Shown here: positions 10,748 through 25,700 of the stretch, one piece after another
How the letters are laid out: every line of letters starts with the position of its first letter
How positions within the stretch are numbered: the stretch's first letter is position 1
Origin: Cladorhizidae sp. MBARI D1340-BT2
Lineage: Eukaryota > Porifera > Demospongiae > Poecilosclerida > Cladorhizidae
DNA length: 64,000 nucleotides
Reading direction: 5' to 3'
Assembly (NCBI GenBank): GCA_028752905.1
Contig: JAQNBH010000007.1
Span: 18,201,613 to 18,265,612, forward strand
Program-made: the position numbers and the translations under genes
Notes under the pieces: generated by a model
Databases searched by the model: none
Told to the model about the DNA's origin: nothing
What the model saw: only the letters and a program-made list of their open reading frames with translations

Positions 10748-13700
10748 GTGAGTTTCTACCCTGATCCTTTTCTAACCTCGAAATCACTTCTCCTTGTCGC
10801 TTCTTTGCTGCAGGAAGTTTCTTCCTGCACTACCCTCGTCACCGAGTCCTCATTTCAATCAACAAACGGCACACAGGTAGAGGAGTTGCTGCTGTCCTTG
10901 TGTTAAATATATAGGCCACACGAGTTGCTGCTGTCCTTGTGTTAAATATATAGACCACAGGAGTTGCTGCTGTCCTTGTGTTAAATATATAGACCACAGG
11001 AGTTGCTGCTGTCCTTGTGTTAAATATATAGGCCACAGGAGTTGCTGCTGTCCTAGTGTTAAATATATAGGCCACAGGAATTGCTGCTGTCCTTGTGTTA
11101 AATATATAGACCACAGGAGTTGCTGCTGTCCTAGTGTTAAATATATAGACCACAGGAGTTGCTGCTGTCCTAGTGTTAAATATATAGGCCACAGGAGCTG
11201 CTGCTGTCCTTGTGTTAAATATATAGGCCACAGGAGTTGCTGCTGTCCTAGTGTTAAATATATAGACCACAGGAGTTGCTGCTGTCCTAGTGTTAAATAT
11301 ATAGACCACAGGAGTTGCTGCTGTCCTAGTGTTAAATATATAGGCCACATGAGTTGCTGTTGTCCTAGTGTTAAATATATAGACCACAGGAGTTGCTGCT
11401 GTCCTAGTGTTAAATATATAGACCACAGGAGTTGCTGCTGTCCTAGTGTTAAATATATAGGCCACAGGAGTTGCTGTTGTCCTAGTGTTAAATATATAGG
11501 CCACAGGAGTTGCTGCTGTCCTTGTGTTAAATATATAGGCCACAGGAGTTGCTGCTGTCCTAGTGTTAAATATATAGACCACAGGAGTTGCTGCTGTCCT
11601 AGTGTTAAATATATAGACCACAGGAGTTGCTGCTGTCCTTGTGTTAAATATATAGACCACATGAGTTGCTGCTGTCCTTGTGTTAAATATATAGACCACA
11701 GGAGTTGCTGCTGTCCTAGTGTTAAATATAAATATATAGACCACAGGAGTTGCTGCTGTCCTTGTGTTAAATATATAGACCACAGGAGTTGCTGCTGTCC
11801 TTGTGTTAAATATATAGACCACAGGAGTTGCTGCTGTCCTAGTGTTAAATATAAATATATAGACCACAGGAGTTGCTGCTGTCCTTGTGTTAAATATATA
11901 GGCCACAGGAGTTGCTGCTGTCCTTGTGTTAAATATATAGGCCACAGGAGTTGCTGTTGTCCTAGTGTTAAATATATAGGCCACAGGAGTTGCTGCCATC
12001 TTAGTGTTAAATATATAGACCACAGGAGTTGCTGCTGTCCTAGTGTTAAATATATTTAAATATATAGGCCACAGGAGTTGCTGCTGTCCTAGTGTTAAAT
12101 ATATAGGCCACATGAGTTGCTGCTGTCCTAGTGTTAAATATATAGGCCACAGGAGTTGCTGCTGTCCTTGTGTTAAATATATAGGCCACAGGAGTTGCTG
12201 CTGTCCTAGTGTTAAATATATAGACCACAGGTGTTGCTGCTGTCCTTGTGTTAAATATATAGACCACAGGAGTTGCTGCTGTCCTAGTGTTAAATATATA
12301 GGCCACATGAGTTGCTGTTGTCCTAGTGTTAAATATATAGGCCACAGGAGTTGCTCCTGTCCTAGTGTTAAATATATAGGCCGCAGGAGTTGCTGCTGTC
12401 CTTGTGTTAAATATATAGACCACAGGAGTTGCTGCTGTCCTAGTGTTAAATATATAGACCACAGGAGTTGCTGCTGTCCTAGTGTTAAATATATAGACCA
12501 CAGGAGTTGCTGTTGTCCTAGTGTTAAATATATAGACCAAAGAAGTTGCTGCTGTCCTAGTGTTAAATATATAGGCCACTTGAGTTGCTGCTGTCCTAGT
12601 GATATATATATATAGGCCACATGAGTTGCTGCTGTCCTAGTGTGAAATATATAGACCACAGGAGTTGCTGCTGTCCTTGTGTTAAATATATAGGCCACAT
12701 GAGTTGCTTCTGTCCTAGTGTTAAATATATAGACCACAGGAGTTGCTGCTCTCCTTGTGTTAAATATATAGGCCACAGGAGTTGCTGCTGTCCTAGTGTT
12801 AAATATATAGGCCACAGGAGTTGCTGCTGTCCTTGTGTTAAATACATAGACCACAGGAGTTGCTGCTGTCCTTGTGTTAAATATATAGACCACAGGAGTT
12901 GCTGTTGTCCTTGTGTTAAATATATAGACCACAGGAGTTGCTGCTGTCCTAGTGTTAAATATATAGGCCACAGGAGTTGCTTCTGTCCTAGTGTTAAATA
13001 TATATGTAGGCCACAGGAGTTGCTGCTGTCCTTGTGTTAAATATATAGACCACATGAGTTGCTGCTGTCCTTGTGTTAAATATATAGACCACAGGAGTTG
13101 CTCTTGTCCTTGTGTTAAATATATAGACCACAGGAGTTGCTGCTGTCCTTGTGTTAAATATATAGACCACAGGAGTTGCTGCTGTCCTTGTGTTAAATAT
13201 ATAGACCACAGGAGTTGCTGTTGTCCTAGTGTTAAATATATAGGCCACAGGAGTTCTGTCCTTGTGTTAAATATATAGACCACAGGAGTTGCTGCTGTCC
13301 TTGTGTTAAATATATAGGCCACAGGAGTTGCTGCTGTCCTTGTGTTAAATATATAGACCACAGGAGTTGCTGCTGTCCTAGTGTTAAATATATAGACCAC
13401 AGGAGTTGCTGCTGTCCTTGTGTTAAATATATAGGCCACAGGAGTTGCTGCTGTCCTAGTGTTAAATATATAGGCCACAGGAGTTGCTGCTGTCCTAGTG
13501 TTAAATATATAGGCCACAGGAGTTGCTGCTGTCCTAGTGTTAAATATATAGGCCACAGGAGTTGCTGCTGTCCTAGTGTTAAATATATAGACCACAGGAG
13601 TTGCTGCTGTCCTATTGTTAAATATATAGGCCACAGGAGTTGCTGCTGTCCTTGTGTTAAATATATAGGCCACAGGAGTTGCTGCTGTTTTATAGACCAC

Positions 13701-16700
13701 AGGAGTTGTCCTTGTGTTAAATATATAGACCACAGGAGTTGCTGCTGTCCTTGTGTTAAATATATAGACCACAGGAGTTGCTGCTGTCCTAGTGTTAAAT
13801 ATATAGACCACAGGAGTTGCTGCTGTCCTTGTGTTAAATATATAGGCCACAGGAGTTGCTGCTGTCCTTGTGTTAAATATATAGACCACAGGAGTTGCTG
13901 CTGTCCTAGTGTTAAATATATAGACCACAGGAGTTGCTGCTGTCCTAGTGTTAAATATATAGACCACAGGAGTTGCTTCTGTCCTAGTGTTAAATATATA
14001 GGCCACAGGAGTTGCTGCTGTCCTAGTGTTAAATATATAGACCACATGAGTTGCTGCTGTCCTAGTGTTAAATATATAGACCACAGGAGTTGCTGCTGTC
14101 CTAGTGGTAAATATATAGGCCACAGGAGTTGCTGTGTTAAATATATAGACCACAGGAGTTGCTGCTGTCCTTGTGTTAAATATATAGACCACAGGAGTTG
14201 CTGCTGTCCTAGTGTTAAATATATAGACCACAGGAGTTGCTGCTGTCCTAGTGTTAAATATATAGACCACAGGAGTTGCTGCTGTCCTAGTGTTAAATAT
14301 ATAGGCCACAGGAGTTGCTGGTGTCCTAGTGTTAAATATATAGGCCACAGGAGTTGCTGCTGTCCTATTGTTAAATATATAGACCACAGGAGTTGCTGCT
14401 GTCCTAGTGTTAAATATATAGACCACAGGAGTTGCTGCTGTCCTAGTGTTAAATATATAGGCCACAGGAGTTGCTGGTGTCCTAGTGTTAAATATATAGA
14501 CCACAGGAGTTGCTGCTGTCCTAGTGTTAAATATATAGGCCACAGGAGTTGCTGCTGTCCTAGTGTTAAATATATAGACCACAGGAGTTGCTGTTGTCCT
14601 TGTGTTAAATATATAGGCCACAGGAGTTGCTGCTGTCCTAGTGTTAAATATATAGGCCACAGGAGTTGCTGCTGTCCTAGTGTTAAATATATAGACCACA
14701 GGAGTTGCTGCTGTCCTTGTGTTAAATATATAGACCACAGGAGTTGCAGCTGTCCTAGTGTTAAATATATAGACCACAGGAGTTGCTGCTGTCCTAGTGT
14801 TAAATATATAGACCACAGGAGTTGCTGCTGTCCTAGTGTTAAATATATAGACCACAGGAGTTGCTGCTGTCCTAGTGTTAAATATATAGGCCACAGGAGT
14901 TGCTGCTGTCCTAGTGTTAAATATATAGACCACAGGAGTTGCTGCTGTCCTACTGTTAAATATATAGACCACAGGAGTTGCTGCTGTCCTAGTGTTAAAT
15001 ATATAGGCCACAGGAGTTGCTGCTGTCCTAGTGTTAAATATATAGGCCACAGGAGTTGCTGCTGTCTTAGTGTTAAATATATAGACCACAGGAGTTGCTG
15101 CTGTCTTAAGGCTGGTTCACAACACGACATTGGCCGAGCGGAGCGTTGCGTTGCGTCCGAGCGTGACGTTGCGTGGTGTTGTGAACCTCAAACGTAACGG
15201 AGCGCAACGCGACGGAGCTGTATTCTCGATTAGAAAAAAGTTCTAATCCAGCGTCTGAAACGCAGCGTCGGACCAATCAGAAAGCTATAATCTATCACGT
15301 GCCGCTGACCTGCAGTTTAGCGGTGTCCATTGATGAAGAAAAGTTGCAGCTTCCCGTTTGTAGGTGACTGGAAGTCAGTGGCAAGTCAGGTAAGAATGGT
15401 CTAGCTATATAAAGAATGGCCTAGCTATAACTAGCTATATAAAGAATGGCCTAGCATGGCCTAGCTATAACTAGCTATAGAAAGAAGGCCTAGCTACAAC
15501 TACCTATCGAGTGACAATTATCCACATATTGATATGATAGGTTGGAGAAGGAGCAACCTCAGAACACTGTTGCAAAAAGTGGAAGACACTGAGGGATCGG
15601 TGTGTAAGGGAACTGAAGAAGAAGAGTCCCAAGAGGTCAGGGTGATGCAGGTCCATGGTTATTTCATGTTGGCCACTGTTTTCTGTCATCATTTTTACAC
15701 ATCATTTGTGAACATTGAATTCCCCAAGAACCCTATTCCCCACCACCTACCAATTATCATGAATATGTAAAATAATTATTTTAAGCCAATTTTGTGTACT
15801 GATATGTTGAAAATATTTACTAGACAAGACAATTTATTATTAGCAAGCAGAGTGTGTTTATGTATGCTAAAACATAGTTGTATTGCCAGGGGGCTTCTCC
15901 AGCTGTGCTTGAGAAGTAGTCCCTGAAGCATCTCTCGTGGAAGCAGCGGATTGTGAATACCTCAATGTACTTTATATAATGAACAAGGTACAAAGGGGGG
16001 GGTGGAACTCTGCTGCTTCCAGCACATGATATGGACTCCATTCCAGTACATGGCTCCTCGTCGATGGTACAAACTGTTTATCGTCCCGTACGAAAGTTGA
16101 AGGTCAGTGAGGTCTGCAAAATCATAGAGGATACATGACAGAGAGACCCAACAAATTATAATTTTTTTAGCACTATACTTGTGAGTTGCCTGTAGCAAGA
16201 AATCTCAGAGCGAGTGCCAACCTTTCACCTGGGAATATATCAGCTCTGCAAGAGCTGTCATGACTGTGATGGGTCAGGTATGGTATATATATATCATTAG
16301 GTAACTTTTATTATTTACACTATGGCACATACAAAGCATACCAAGCATACCTCAGCTAAAAGAGAGTCAAACCTCTCTCTAGACATCGTCAAATATCTGA
16401 AATGACTCGGGGTCAGACAGCCTCATCTCTTGTAGGAGATTGTTCTAATCTCCATGCTGGGTACAGCGAGAGAATATAGGGCGTACTCTCTTCCGCTTTC
16501 TTCGTCTCCTACTAGTCAATAGCAAGATTAAATCAAACTCTTCTTCGCTGTTGTTGTCAGTGCTGTCGCTTTTGTTGAGCGCGGTTCGAAATGAATAGGG
16601 TCAAAGGTCGACACTGGCCGAGCGGAGCGTTGCGTTAATTATGTTGTGAACCGACAAACGCAACGCAATGCAATGCAATGCAATGCAACGCAACGCTCCG

Positions 16701-19700
16701 CTCGGCCAATGTCGTGTTGTGAACCAGCCTTTAGTGTTAAATATATAGACCACAGGAGTTGCTGCTGTCCTTGTGTTAAATATATAGACCACAGGAGTTG
16801 CTGCTGTCCTAGTGTTAAATATATAGACCACAGGAGTTGCTGCTGTCCTTGTGTTAAATATATAGGCCACAGGAGTTGCTGCTGTCCTAGTGTTAAATAT
16901 ATAGGCCACAGGAGTTGCTGCTGTCCTAGTGTTAAATATATAGACCACAGGAGTTGCTGCTGTCCTAGTGTTAAATATATAGACCACAGGAGTTGCTGCT
17001 GTCCTTGTGTTAAATATATAGGCCACATGAGTTGCTGCTGTCCTAGTGTTAAATATATAGACCACAGGAGTTGCTGCTGTCCTAGTGTTAAATATATAGA
17101 CCACAGGAGTTGCTGCTGTCCTAGTGTTAAATATATAGGCCACAGGAGTTGCTGCTGTCCTAGTGTTAAATATATAGACCACAGGAGTTGCAGCTGTCCT
17201 AGTGTTAAATATATAGGCCACAGGAGTTGCTGCTGTCCTAGTGTTAAATATATAGGCCACAGGAGTTGCTGCTGTCCTAGTGTTAAATATATAGACCACA
17301 TGAGTTGCTGCTGTCCTAGTGTTAAATATATAGACCACAGGAGTTGCTGCTGTCCTAGTGTTAAATATATAGGCCACAGGAGTTGCTGCTGTCCTAGTGT
17401 TAAATATATAGGCCACAGGAGTTGCTGCTGTCCTAGTGTTAAATATATAGGCCACAGGAGTTGCTGCTGTCCTTGTGTTAAATATATAGACCACAGGAGT
17501 TGCTGCTGTCCTAGTGTTAAATATATAGGCCACAGGAGTTGCTGCTGTCCTAGTGTTAAATATATAGGCCACAGGAGTTGCTGCTGTCCTAGTGTTAAAT
17601 ATATAGGCCACAGGAGTTGCTGCTGTCCTAGTGTTAAATATATAGACCACAGGAGTTGCTGCTGTCTTTGTGTTTAATATATAGGCCACAGGAGTTGCTG
17701 CTGTCCTAGTGTTAAATATATAGACCACAGGAGTTGCTGCTGTCCTAGTGTTAAATATATAGGCCACAGGAGTTGCTGCTGTCCTAGTGTTAAATATAGA
17801 GGCCACAACAGTTACTGTTGCTTAAATATATAGCTGTCTTGTAGAGTTATGTAAATATCATCACAACTGAGCACATGAGCTACTGCAGGTACAGACATGT
17901 GATGTGATGTTGTAGACCTGGAGAGAAGATTCTCTTCATTCTCTGGAGCTAACTCTGATGTGTGTGCTCTATAGTACTGTATTTATATGTTTGTATGTTG
18001 ATTGGCACTATCCTGAAGCTCTCCGTTTTCTTAGTGGTCAAGCATTTGGTTTGAAGTGGTTGAGTAGCTCAGTAGCCAAAAATGCCTGTTTGCAGTGGTG
18101 GAGTGCCAAGCATGCCTTGGTGTTGGTTGCAGTGGTGGAGTGGCTCAGTGCCAAGCATGCCTTGGTGTAGGTTGCAGTGGTGGAGTGGCTCAGTGCCAAG
18201 CATGCCTTGGTGTAGGTTGCAGTGGTGGAGTGACTCAGTGCCAAGCATGCCTTGGTGTAGGTTGCAGTGGTGGAGTGGCTCAGTACCAAGCATGCCTTGG
18301 TGTTGGTTGCAGTAGTGGAGTGGCTCAGTGCCAAGCATGCCTTCATGTTGGTTGCAGAAGTGGAGTGCTTAAAGCCAAGCATGCCTTAACAATATATTTG
18401 TACTTTGCTTTGCCATGTGTTGTGTGGGTTAGTTTTTGTCCATCAAGTTTAAAAATATTTTATTATAGTTAGATATACATACATGTGTACATGCAATTAT
18501 TGTACTGCTTATTTGAAGTATATATATACTGTATGTGATTCCCCCCCCCCCCCCCCTTTGTATATTGAAGGAGGGTGTGGGGCCAAACCGGAAGTATTGA
18601 GAGAAAAAAGGGGGCAGGGGCTAAGAATAACACAAGGGGGGTTAAAGGCCCCCCCCTAAATACACCCCTGAATTATTGGTAATGGGATGTCTACATTTGT
18701 GTAGTAGGATGTTGGTGCCTCCCTCCACTCTATGTTGACATGCAGTTCTTTACGACAGCCTTCCTCAATTAATCAACTTGAAATTTACTCTCTCAACATT
18801 TTGGCTATAGATGCTCCAGGAATGCCACTGGACATTTATGATTATACGGATGGGTGTGATCTATATACATGCATGTTAAAATCTTTAATGGGTATGTTGG
18901 CTCTATTAATTATCCCTAGGAATGAGATAAGGTCCAGAGAGTCAATTTCAAGTTGATCATTGAGAAGATCATTGCAAATTCCAAATTCGTTATGTTGACT
19001 GACAATTTGTTGAGAGTTCGTTTCTTTTTTAATTATTAAAAACACACCAAAAACCTTTTTTTCCTTGCAATCTCTGTGATGATCCTTACCCATGTGTTTG
19101 CACTTTGCTAGCCTTACATTTCAAATTGTTACTTACCCCAAGGAGCTTATGTTTTCACCCCGATACTTTTTTTTGCTGCTTTGTCTGCCTGCCTATCTGT
19201 TAGCAGGATTACACAAAAACTTAACAGAAGGATGTTCATGGAATTATAGGCACGGGTTAATGACCATTCTATTTTTGTGGTGATCCACGTTGCTACAAGC
19301 CACTGGAAATGACAAGGCACTTGATGTTGTTGGACATTGTTGTTTAAGAATGGACCTCCACATGTGTCTTCCACATTGGCAACGATAGCTCACAAATTAC
19401 ACAAACATGTGACGTTACCAACAAACTGCACTAGCTACATTAGAGCTCACTTAATGCAAGAAGTTTGCTAGTGAGGGCAACCTCCCTGGAGCAATTTTAT
19501 TTGTTTTATTCAGAAGGAAAGGTAGTGGCGCAGGTTTGCAGTCTCTGATTGTTCTTGTGATTGCTGCTGTTGTCTTTGTTAGTTATGTATATGGTATGGT
19601 AATAAAGCAGTTGATATGATGTGGCAGTGTTGAGAGGGACCTTCTAACTTGCTGGTTCTTGTTGCATGCATGTACTGTTCAAGTCGACACATCTGTACCA

Positions 19701-22700
19701 TGTTGTTACTGTTGTTGTTGTTTTGTTGTTTTGTTGTTTGTTGTTGGTGGTGTTGTTGGAGTGAGCCACTTGGTAAAGGACTGACTACAGCCTCCTTTCA
19801 AGACCTGGTAACAGTTGCACACTCCACAAACCAAACAGCAGAAGAGAATAAGATGCGATATAGAACATGCAGTGTAGTATAGAACATGCAGTGCAGTATA
19901 GAACATGCAGTGCAGTATAGAACATGCAGTGCAGTATAGAACATGCAGTGTAGTATAGAACATGCAGTGCAGTATAGAACATGCAGTGCAGTATAGAACA
20001 TGCAGTGCAGTATAGAACATGCAGTGCAGTATAGAACATGCAGTGCAGTATAGAACATGCAGTGCAGTATAGAACATGCAGTGTAGTATAGAACATGCAG
20101 TGCAGTGTAGAACATGCAGTGTAGTATAGAACATGCAGTGCAGTATAGAACATGCAGTGTAGTGTAGAACATGCAGTGCAGTGTAGAACATGCAGTGTAG
20201 TATAGAACATGCAGTGTAGTATAGAACATGCAGTGTAGTATAGAACATGCAGTGCAGTATAGAACATGCAGTGTAGTGTAGAACATGCAGTGCAGTGTAG
20301 AACATGCAGTGCAGTATAGAACATGCAGTGTAGTATAGAACATGCAGTGCAGTATAGAACATGCAGTGTAGTATAGAACATGCAGTGTAGTATAGAACAT
20401 GCAGTGTAGTATAGAACATGCAGTGTAGTATAGAACATGCAGTGCAGTATAGAACATGCAGTGCAGTATAGAACATGCAGTGCAGTATAGAACATGCAGT
20501 GCAGTGTAGAACATGCAGTGCAGTGTAGAACATGCAGTGCAGTGTAGAACATGCAGTGCAGTGTAGAACATGCAGTGCAGTATAGAACATGCAGTGCAGT
20601 GTAGAACATGCAGTGCAGTGTAGAACATGCAGTGTAGTATAGAACATGCAGTGTAGTATAGAACATGCAGTGTAGTATAGAACATGCAGTGTAGTATAGA
20701 ACATGCAGTGTAGTATAGAACATGCAGTGTAGTATAGAACATGCAGTGTAGTATAGAACATGCAGTGCAGTACAGAACATGCAGTGCAGTACAGAACATG
20801 CAGTGTAGTATAGAACATGCAGTGCAGTATAGAACATGCAGTGCAGTGTAGAACATGCAGTGCAGTATAGAACATGCAGTGCAGTGTAGAACATGCAGTG
20901 TAGTGTAGAACATGCAGTGTAGTATAGAACATGCAGTGTAGTATAGAACATGCAGTGTAGTATAGAACATGCAGTGTAGTATAGAACATGCAGTGCAGTG
21001 TAGAACATGCAGTGTAGTATAGAACATGCAGTGTAGTATAGAACATGCAGTGCAGTGTAGAACATGCAGTGTAGTATAGAACATGCAGTGTAGTGTAGAA
21101 CATGCAGTGTAGTATAGAACATGCAGTGTAGTATAGAACATGCAGTGTAGTATAGAACATGCAGTGCAGTGTAGAACATGCAGTGTAGTATAGAACATGC
21201 AGTGCAGTATAGAACATGCAGTGTAGTATAGAACATGCAGTGCAGTATAGAACATGCAGTGTAGTATAGAACATGCAGTGCAGTATAGAACATGCAGTGC
21301 AGTGTAGAACATGCAGTGTAGTGTAGAACATGCAGTGCAGTGTAGAACATGCAGTGCAGTATAGAACATGCAGTGTAGTGTAGAACATGCAGTGCAGTGT
21401 AGAACATGCAGTGCAGTATAGAACATGCAGTGCAGTATAGAACATGCAGTGCAGTATAGAACATGCAGTGCAGTGTAGAACATGCAGTGTAGTGTAGAAC
21501 ATGCAGTGTAGTGTAGAACATGCAGTGCAGTATAGAACATGCAGTGCAGTGTAGAACATGCAGTGTAGTGTAGAACATGCAGTGCAGTGTAGAACATGCA
21601 GTGTAGTGTAGAACATGCAGTGTAGTGTAGAACATGCAGTGCAGTATAGAACATGCAGTGCAGTATAGAACATGCAGTGCAGTATAGAACATGCAGTGCA
21701 GTATAGAACATGCAGTGCAGTGTAGAACATGCAGTGTAGTATAGAACATGCAGTGCAGTGTAGAACATGCAGTGTAGTGTAGAACATGCAGTGCAGTGTA
21801 GAACATGCAGTGTAGTATAGAACATGCAGTGTAGTATAGAACATGCAGTGTAGTATAGAACATGCAGTGTAGTATAGAACATGCAGTGTAGTGTAGAACA
21901 TGCAGTGCAGTATAGAACATGCAGTGCAGTGTAGAACATGCAGTGCAGTATAGAACATGCAGTGCAGTATAGAACATGCAGTGCAGTATAGAACATGCAG
22001 TGTAGTATAGAACATGCAGTGCAGTATAGAACATGCAGTGCAGTATAGAACATGCAGTGCAGTGTAGAACATGCAGTGTAGTATAGAACATGCAGTGCAG
22101 TGTAGAACATGCAGTGCAGTATAGAACATGCAGTGTAGTATAGAACATGCAGTGCAGTGTAGAACATGCAGTGCAGTATAGAACATGCAGTGCAGTATAG
22201 AACATGCAGTGTAGTATAGAACATGCAGTGTAGTATAGAACATGCAGTGCAGTATAGAACATGCAGTGCAGTATAGAACATGCAGTGTAGTATAGAACAT
22301 GCAGTGTAGTATAGAACATGCAGTGCAGTATAGAACATGCAGTGCAGTATAGAACATGCAGTGCAGTATAGAACATGCAGTGTAGTATAGAACATGCAGT
22401 GCAGTATAGAACATGCAGTGCAGTATAGAACATGCAGTGCAGTATAGAACATGCAGTGTAGTGTAGAACATGCAGTGCAGTGTAGAACATGCAGTGTAGT
22501 ATAGAACATGCAGTGTAGTATAGAACATGCAGTGTAGTATAGAACATGCAGTGCAGTATAGAACATGCAGTGTAGTATAGAACATGCAGTGCAGTGTAGA
22601 ACATGCAGTGTAGTATAGAACATGCAGTGTAGTATAGAACATGCAGTGTAGTATAGAACATGCAGTGTAGTATAGAACATGCAGTGCAGTGTAGAACATG

Positions 22701-25700
22701 CAGTGTAGTATAGAACATGCAGTGCAGTATAGAACATGCAGTGTAGTATAGAACATGCAGTGTAGTATAGAACATGCAGTGCAGTATAGAACATGCAGTG
22801 TAGTATAGAACATGCAGTGTAGTATAGAACATGCAGTGCAGTGTAGAACATGCAGTGTAGTGTAGAACATGCAGTGCAGTATAGAACATGCAGTGCAGTA
22901 TAGAACATGCAGTGCAGTATAGAACATGCAGTGCAGTGTAGAACATGCAGTGCAGTGTAGAACATGCAGTGTAGTATAGAACATGCAGTGCAGTGTAGAA
23001 CATGCAGTGCAGTATAGAACATGCAGTGTAGTATAGAACATGCAGTGCAGTATAGAACATGCAGTGCAGTATAGAACATGCAGTGCAGTGTAGAACATGC
23101 AGTGTAGTATAGAACATGCAGTGCAGTATAGAACATGCAGTGCAGTATAGAACATGCAGTGCAGTGTAGAACATGCAGTGTAGTATAGAACATGCAGTGT
23201 AGTATAGAACATGCAGTGTAGTGTAGAACATGCAGTGCAGTGTAGAACATGCAGTGTAGTATAGAACATGCAGTGCAGTATAGAACATGCAGTGTAGTAT
23301 AGAACATGCAGTGTAGTGTAGAACATGCAGTGTAGTATAGAACATGCAGTGCAGTATAGAACATGCAGTGTAGTATAGAACATGCAGTGTAGTATAGAAC
23401 ATGCAGTGTAGTATAGAACATGCAGTGCAGTATAGAACATGCAGTGTAGTATAGAACATGCAGTGTAGTATAGAACATGCAGTGTAGTATAGAACATGCA
23501 GTGTAGTATAGAACATGCAGTGCAGTGTAGAACATGCAGTGCAGTATAGAACATGCAGTGCAGTGTAGAACATGCAGTGCAGTGTAGAACATGCAGTGCA
23601 GTGTAGAACATGCAGTGCAGTGTAGAACATGCAGTGCAGTATAGAACATGCAGTGTAGTGTAGAACATGCAGTGCAGTATAGAACATGCAGTGCAGTATA
23701 GAACATGCAGTGTAGTATAGAACATGCAGTGCAGTATAGAACATGCAGTGTAGTGTAGAACATGCAGTGTAGTATAGAACATGCAGTGCAGTATAGAACA
23801 TGCAGTGTAGTATAGAACATGCAGTGCAGTATAGAACATGCAGTGCAGTATAGAACATGCAGTGTAGTATAGAACATGCAGTGCAGTATAGAACATGCAG
23901 TGCAGTATAGAACATGCAGTGCAGTATAGAACATGCAGTGCAGTGTAGAACATGCAGTGTAGTATAGAACATGCAGTGTAGTATAGAACATGCAGTGTAG
24001 TATAGAACATGCAGTGTAGTATAGAACATGCAGTGCAGTATAGAACATGCAGTGCAGTATAGAACATGCAGTGTAGTATAGAACATGCAGTGCAGTATAG
24101 AACATGCAGTGTAGTATAGAACATGCAGTGCAGTATAGAACATGCAGTGCAGTATAGAACATGCAGTGTAGTATAGAACATGCAGTGTAGTATAGAACAT
24201 GCAGTGCAGTATAGAACATGCAGTGTAGTATAGAACATGCAGTGCAGTATAGAACATGCAGTGCAGTATAGAACATGCAGTGCAGTATAGAACATGCAGT
24301 GTAGTATAGAACATGCAGTGTAGTATAGAACATGCAGTGCAGTATAGAACATGCAGTGTAGTATAGAACATGCAGTGCAGTATAGAACATGCAGTGCAGT
24401 ATAGAACATGCAGTGCAGTATAGAACATGCAGTGCAGTATAGAACATGCAGTGTAGTATAGAACATGCAGTGCAGTATAGAACATGCAGTGCAGTATAGA
24501 ACATGCAGTGTAGTATAGAACATGCAGTGTAGTATAGAACATGCAGTGCAGTATAGAACATGCAGTGTAGTATAGAACATGCAGTGCAGTATAGAACATG
24601 CAGTGTAGTATAGAACATGCAGTGTAGTATAGAACATGCAGTGTAGTATAGAACATGCAGTGTAGTATAGAACATGCAGTGCAGTATAGAACATGCAGTG
24701 TAGTGTAGAACATGCAGTGCAGTATAGAACATGCAGTGTAGTATAGAACATGCAGTGTAGTATAGAACATGCAGTGTAGTATAGAACATGCAGTGCAGTA
24801 TAGAACATGCAGTGCAGTATAGAACATGCAGTGCAGTATAGAACATGCAGTGTAGTATAGAACATGCAGTGTAGTGTAGAACATGCAGTGTAGTATAGAA
24901 CATGCAGTGTAGTATAGAACATGCAGTGCAGTGTAGAACATGCAGTGTAGTATAGAACATGCAGTGTAGTATAGAACATGCAGTGCAGTGTAGAACATGC
25001 AGTGTAGTATAGAACATGCAGTGCAGTATAGAACATGCAGTGCAGTATAGAACATGCAGTGCAGTATAGAACATGCAGTGTAGTATAGAACATGCAGTGC
25101 AGTATAGAACATGCAGTGTAGTATAGAACATGCAGTGCAGTATAGAACATGCAGTGTAGTATAGAACATGCAGTGTAGTATAGAACATGCAGTGTAGTAT
25201 AGAACATGCAGTGTAGTATAGAACATGCAGTGCAGTATAGAACATGCAGTGTAGTATAGAACATGCAGTGCAGTATAGAACATGCAGTGCAGTATAGAAC
25301 ATGCAGTGTAGTATAGAACATGCAGTGTAGTGTAGAACATGCAGTGCAGTGTAGAACATGCAGTGCAGTATAGAACATGCAGTGTAGTATAGAACATGCA
25401 GTGTAGTATAGAACATGCAGTGCAGTGTAGAACATGCAGTGTAGTATAGAACATGCAGTGCAGTATAGAACATGCAGTGCAGTATAGAACATGCAGTGCA
25501 GTATAGAACATGCAGTGCAGTATAGAACATGCAGTGTAGTATAGAACATGCAGTGTAGTATAGAACATGCAGTGCAGTGTAGAACATGCAGTGCAGTATA
25601 GAACATGCAGTGCAGTATAGAACATGCAGTGCAGTGTAGAACATGCAGTGCAGTATAGAACATGCAGTGCAGTGTAGAACATGCAGTGTAGTATAGAACA

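Larger units (their letters stand above)
15109..16730 (-). mobile_element. PIF/Harbinger DNA transposon, degenerate, inserted in the 39-bp array
   Basis: The 1,622-bp insert is flanked by TTA on each side (15106-15108 and 16731-16733), the 3-bp duplication typical of PIF/Harbinger. Its termini are perfect inverted repeats of 46 bp beginning AGGCTGGTTCACAACACGAC. Inside are remnants of the two Harbinger proteins: a MADF/Myb-like fragment on + and a transposase N-terminal region on minus. The length is well below that of a full element and the frames are broken, so it is an internally deleted, dead copy. The repeat phase resumes after it, and removing the element with one TTA restores a normal 39-bp unit junction. 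Confidence 0.9.

Noticed and set aside
10839..15130. Frames of 1,416 and 632 codons ([13 protein letters not shown] and [13 protein letters not shown] repeats)
   Set aside because: They are translations of the 39-bp intronic minisatellite on the strand opposite the FOXRED2-like gene. Several frames on both strands are open together.
10883..17815. Recursive splice sites in the 39-bp units
   Set aside because: The units contain CCTAG and CACAG, but neither is followed by GT, so no AG-GT recursive site is formed.
18062..18390. 15-residue repeat protein ([15 protein letters not shown])
   Set aside because: The 45-bp period makes frames open on both strands. There is no start context, splice signal or conserved non-repeat part.
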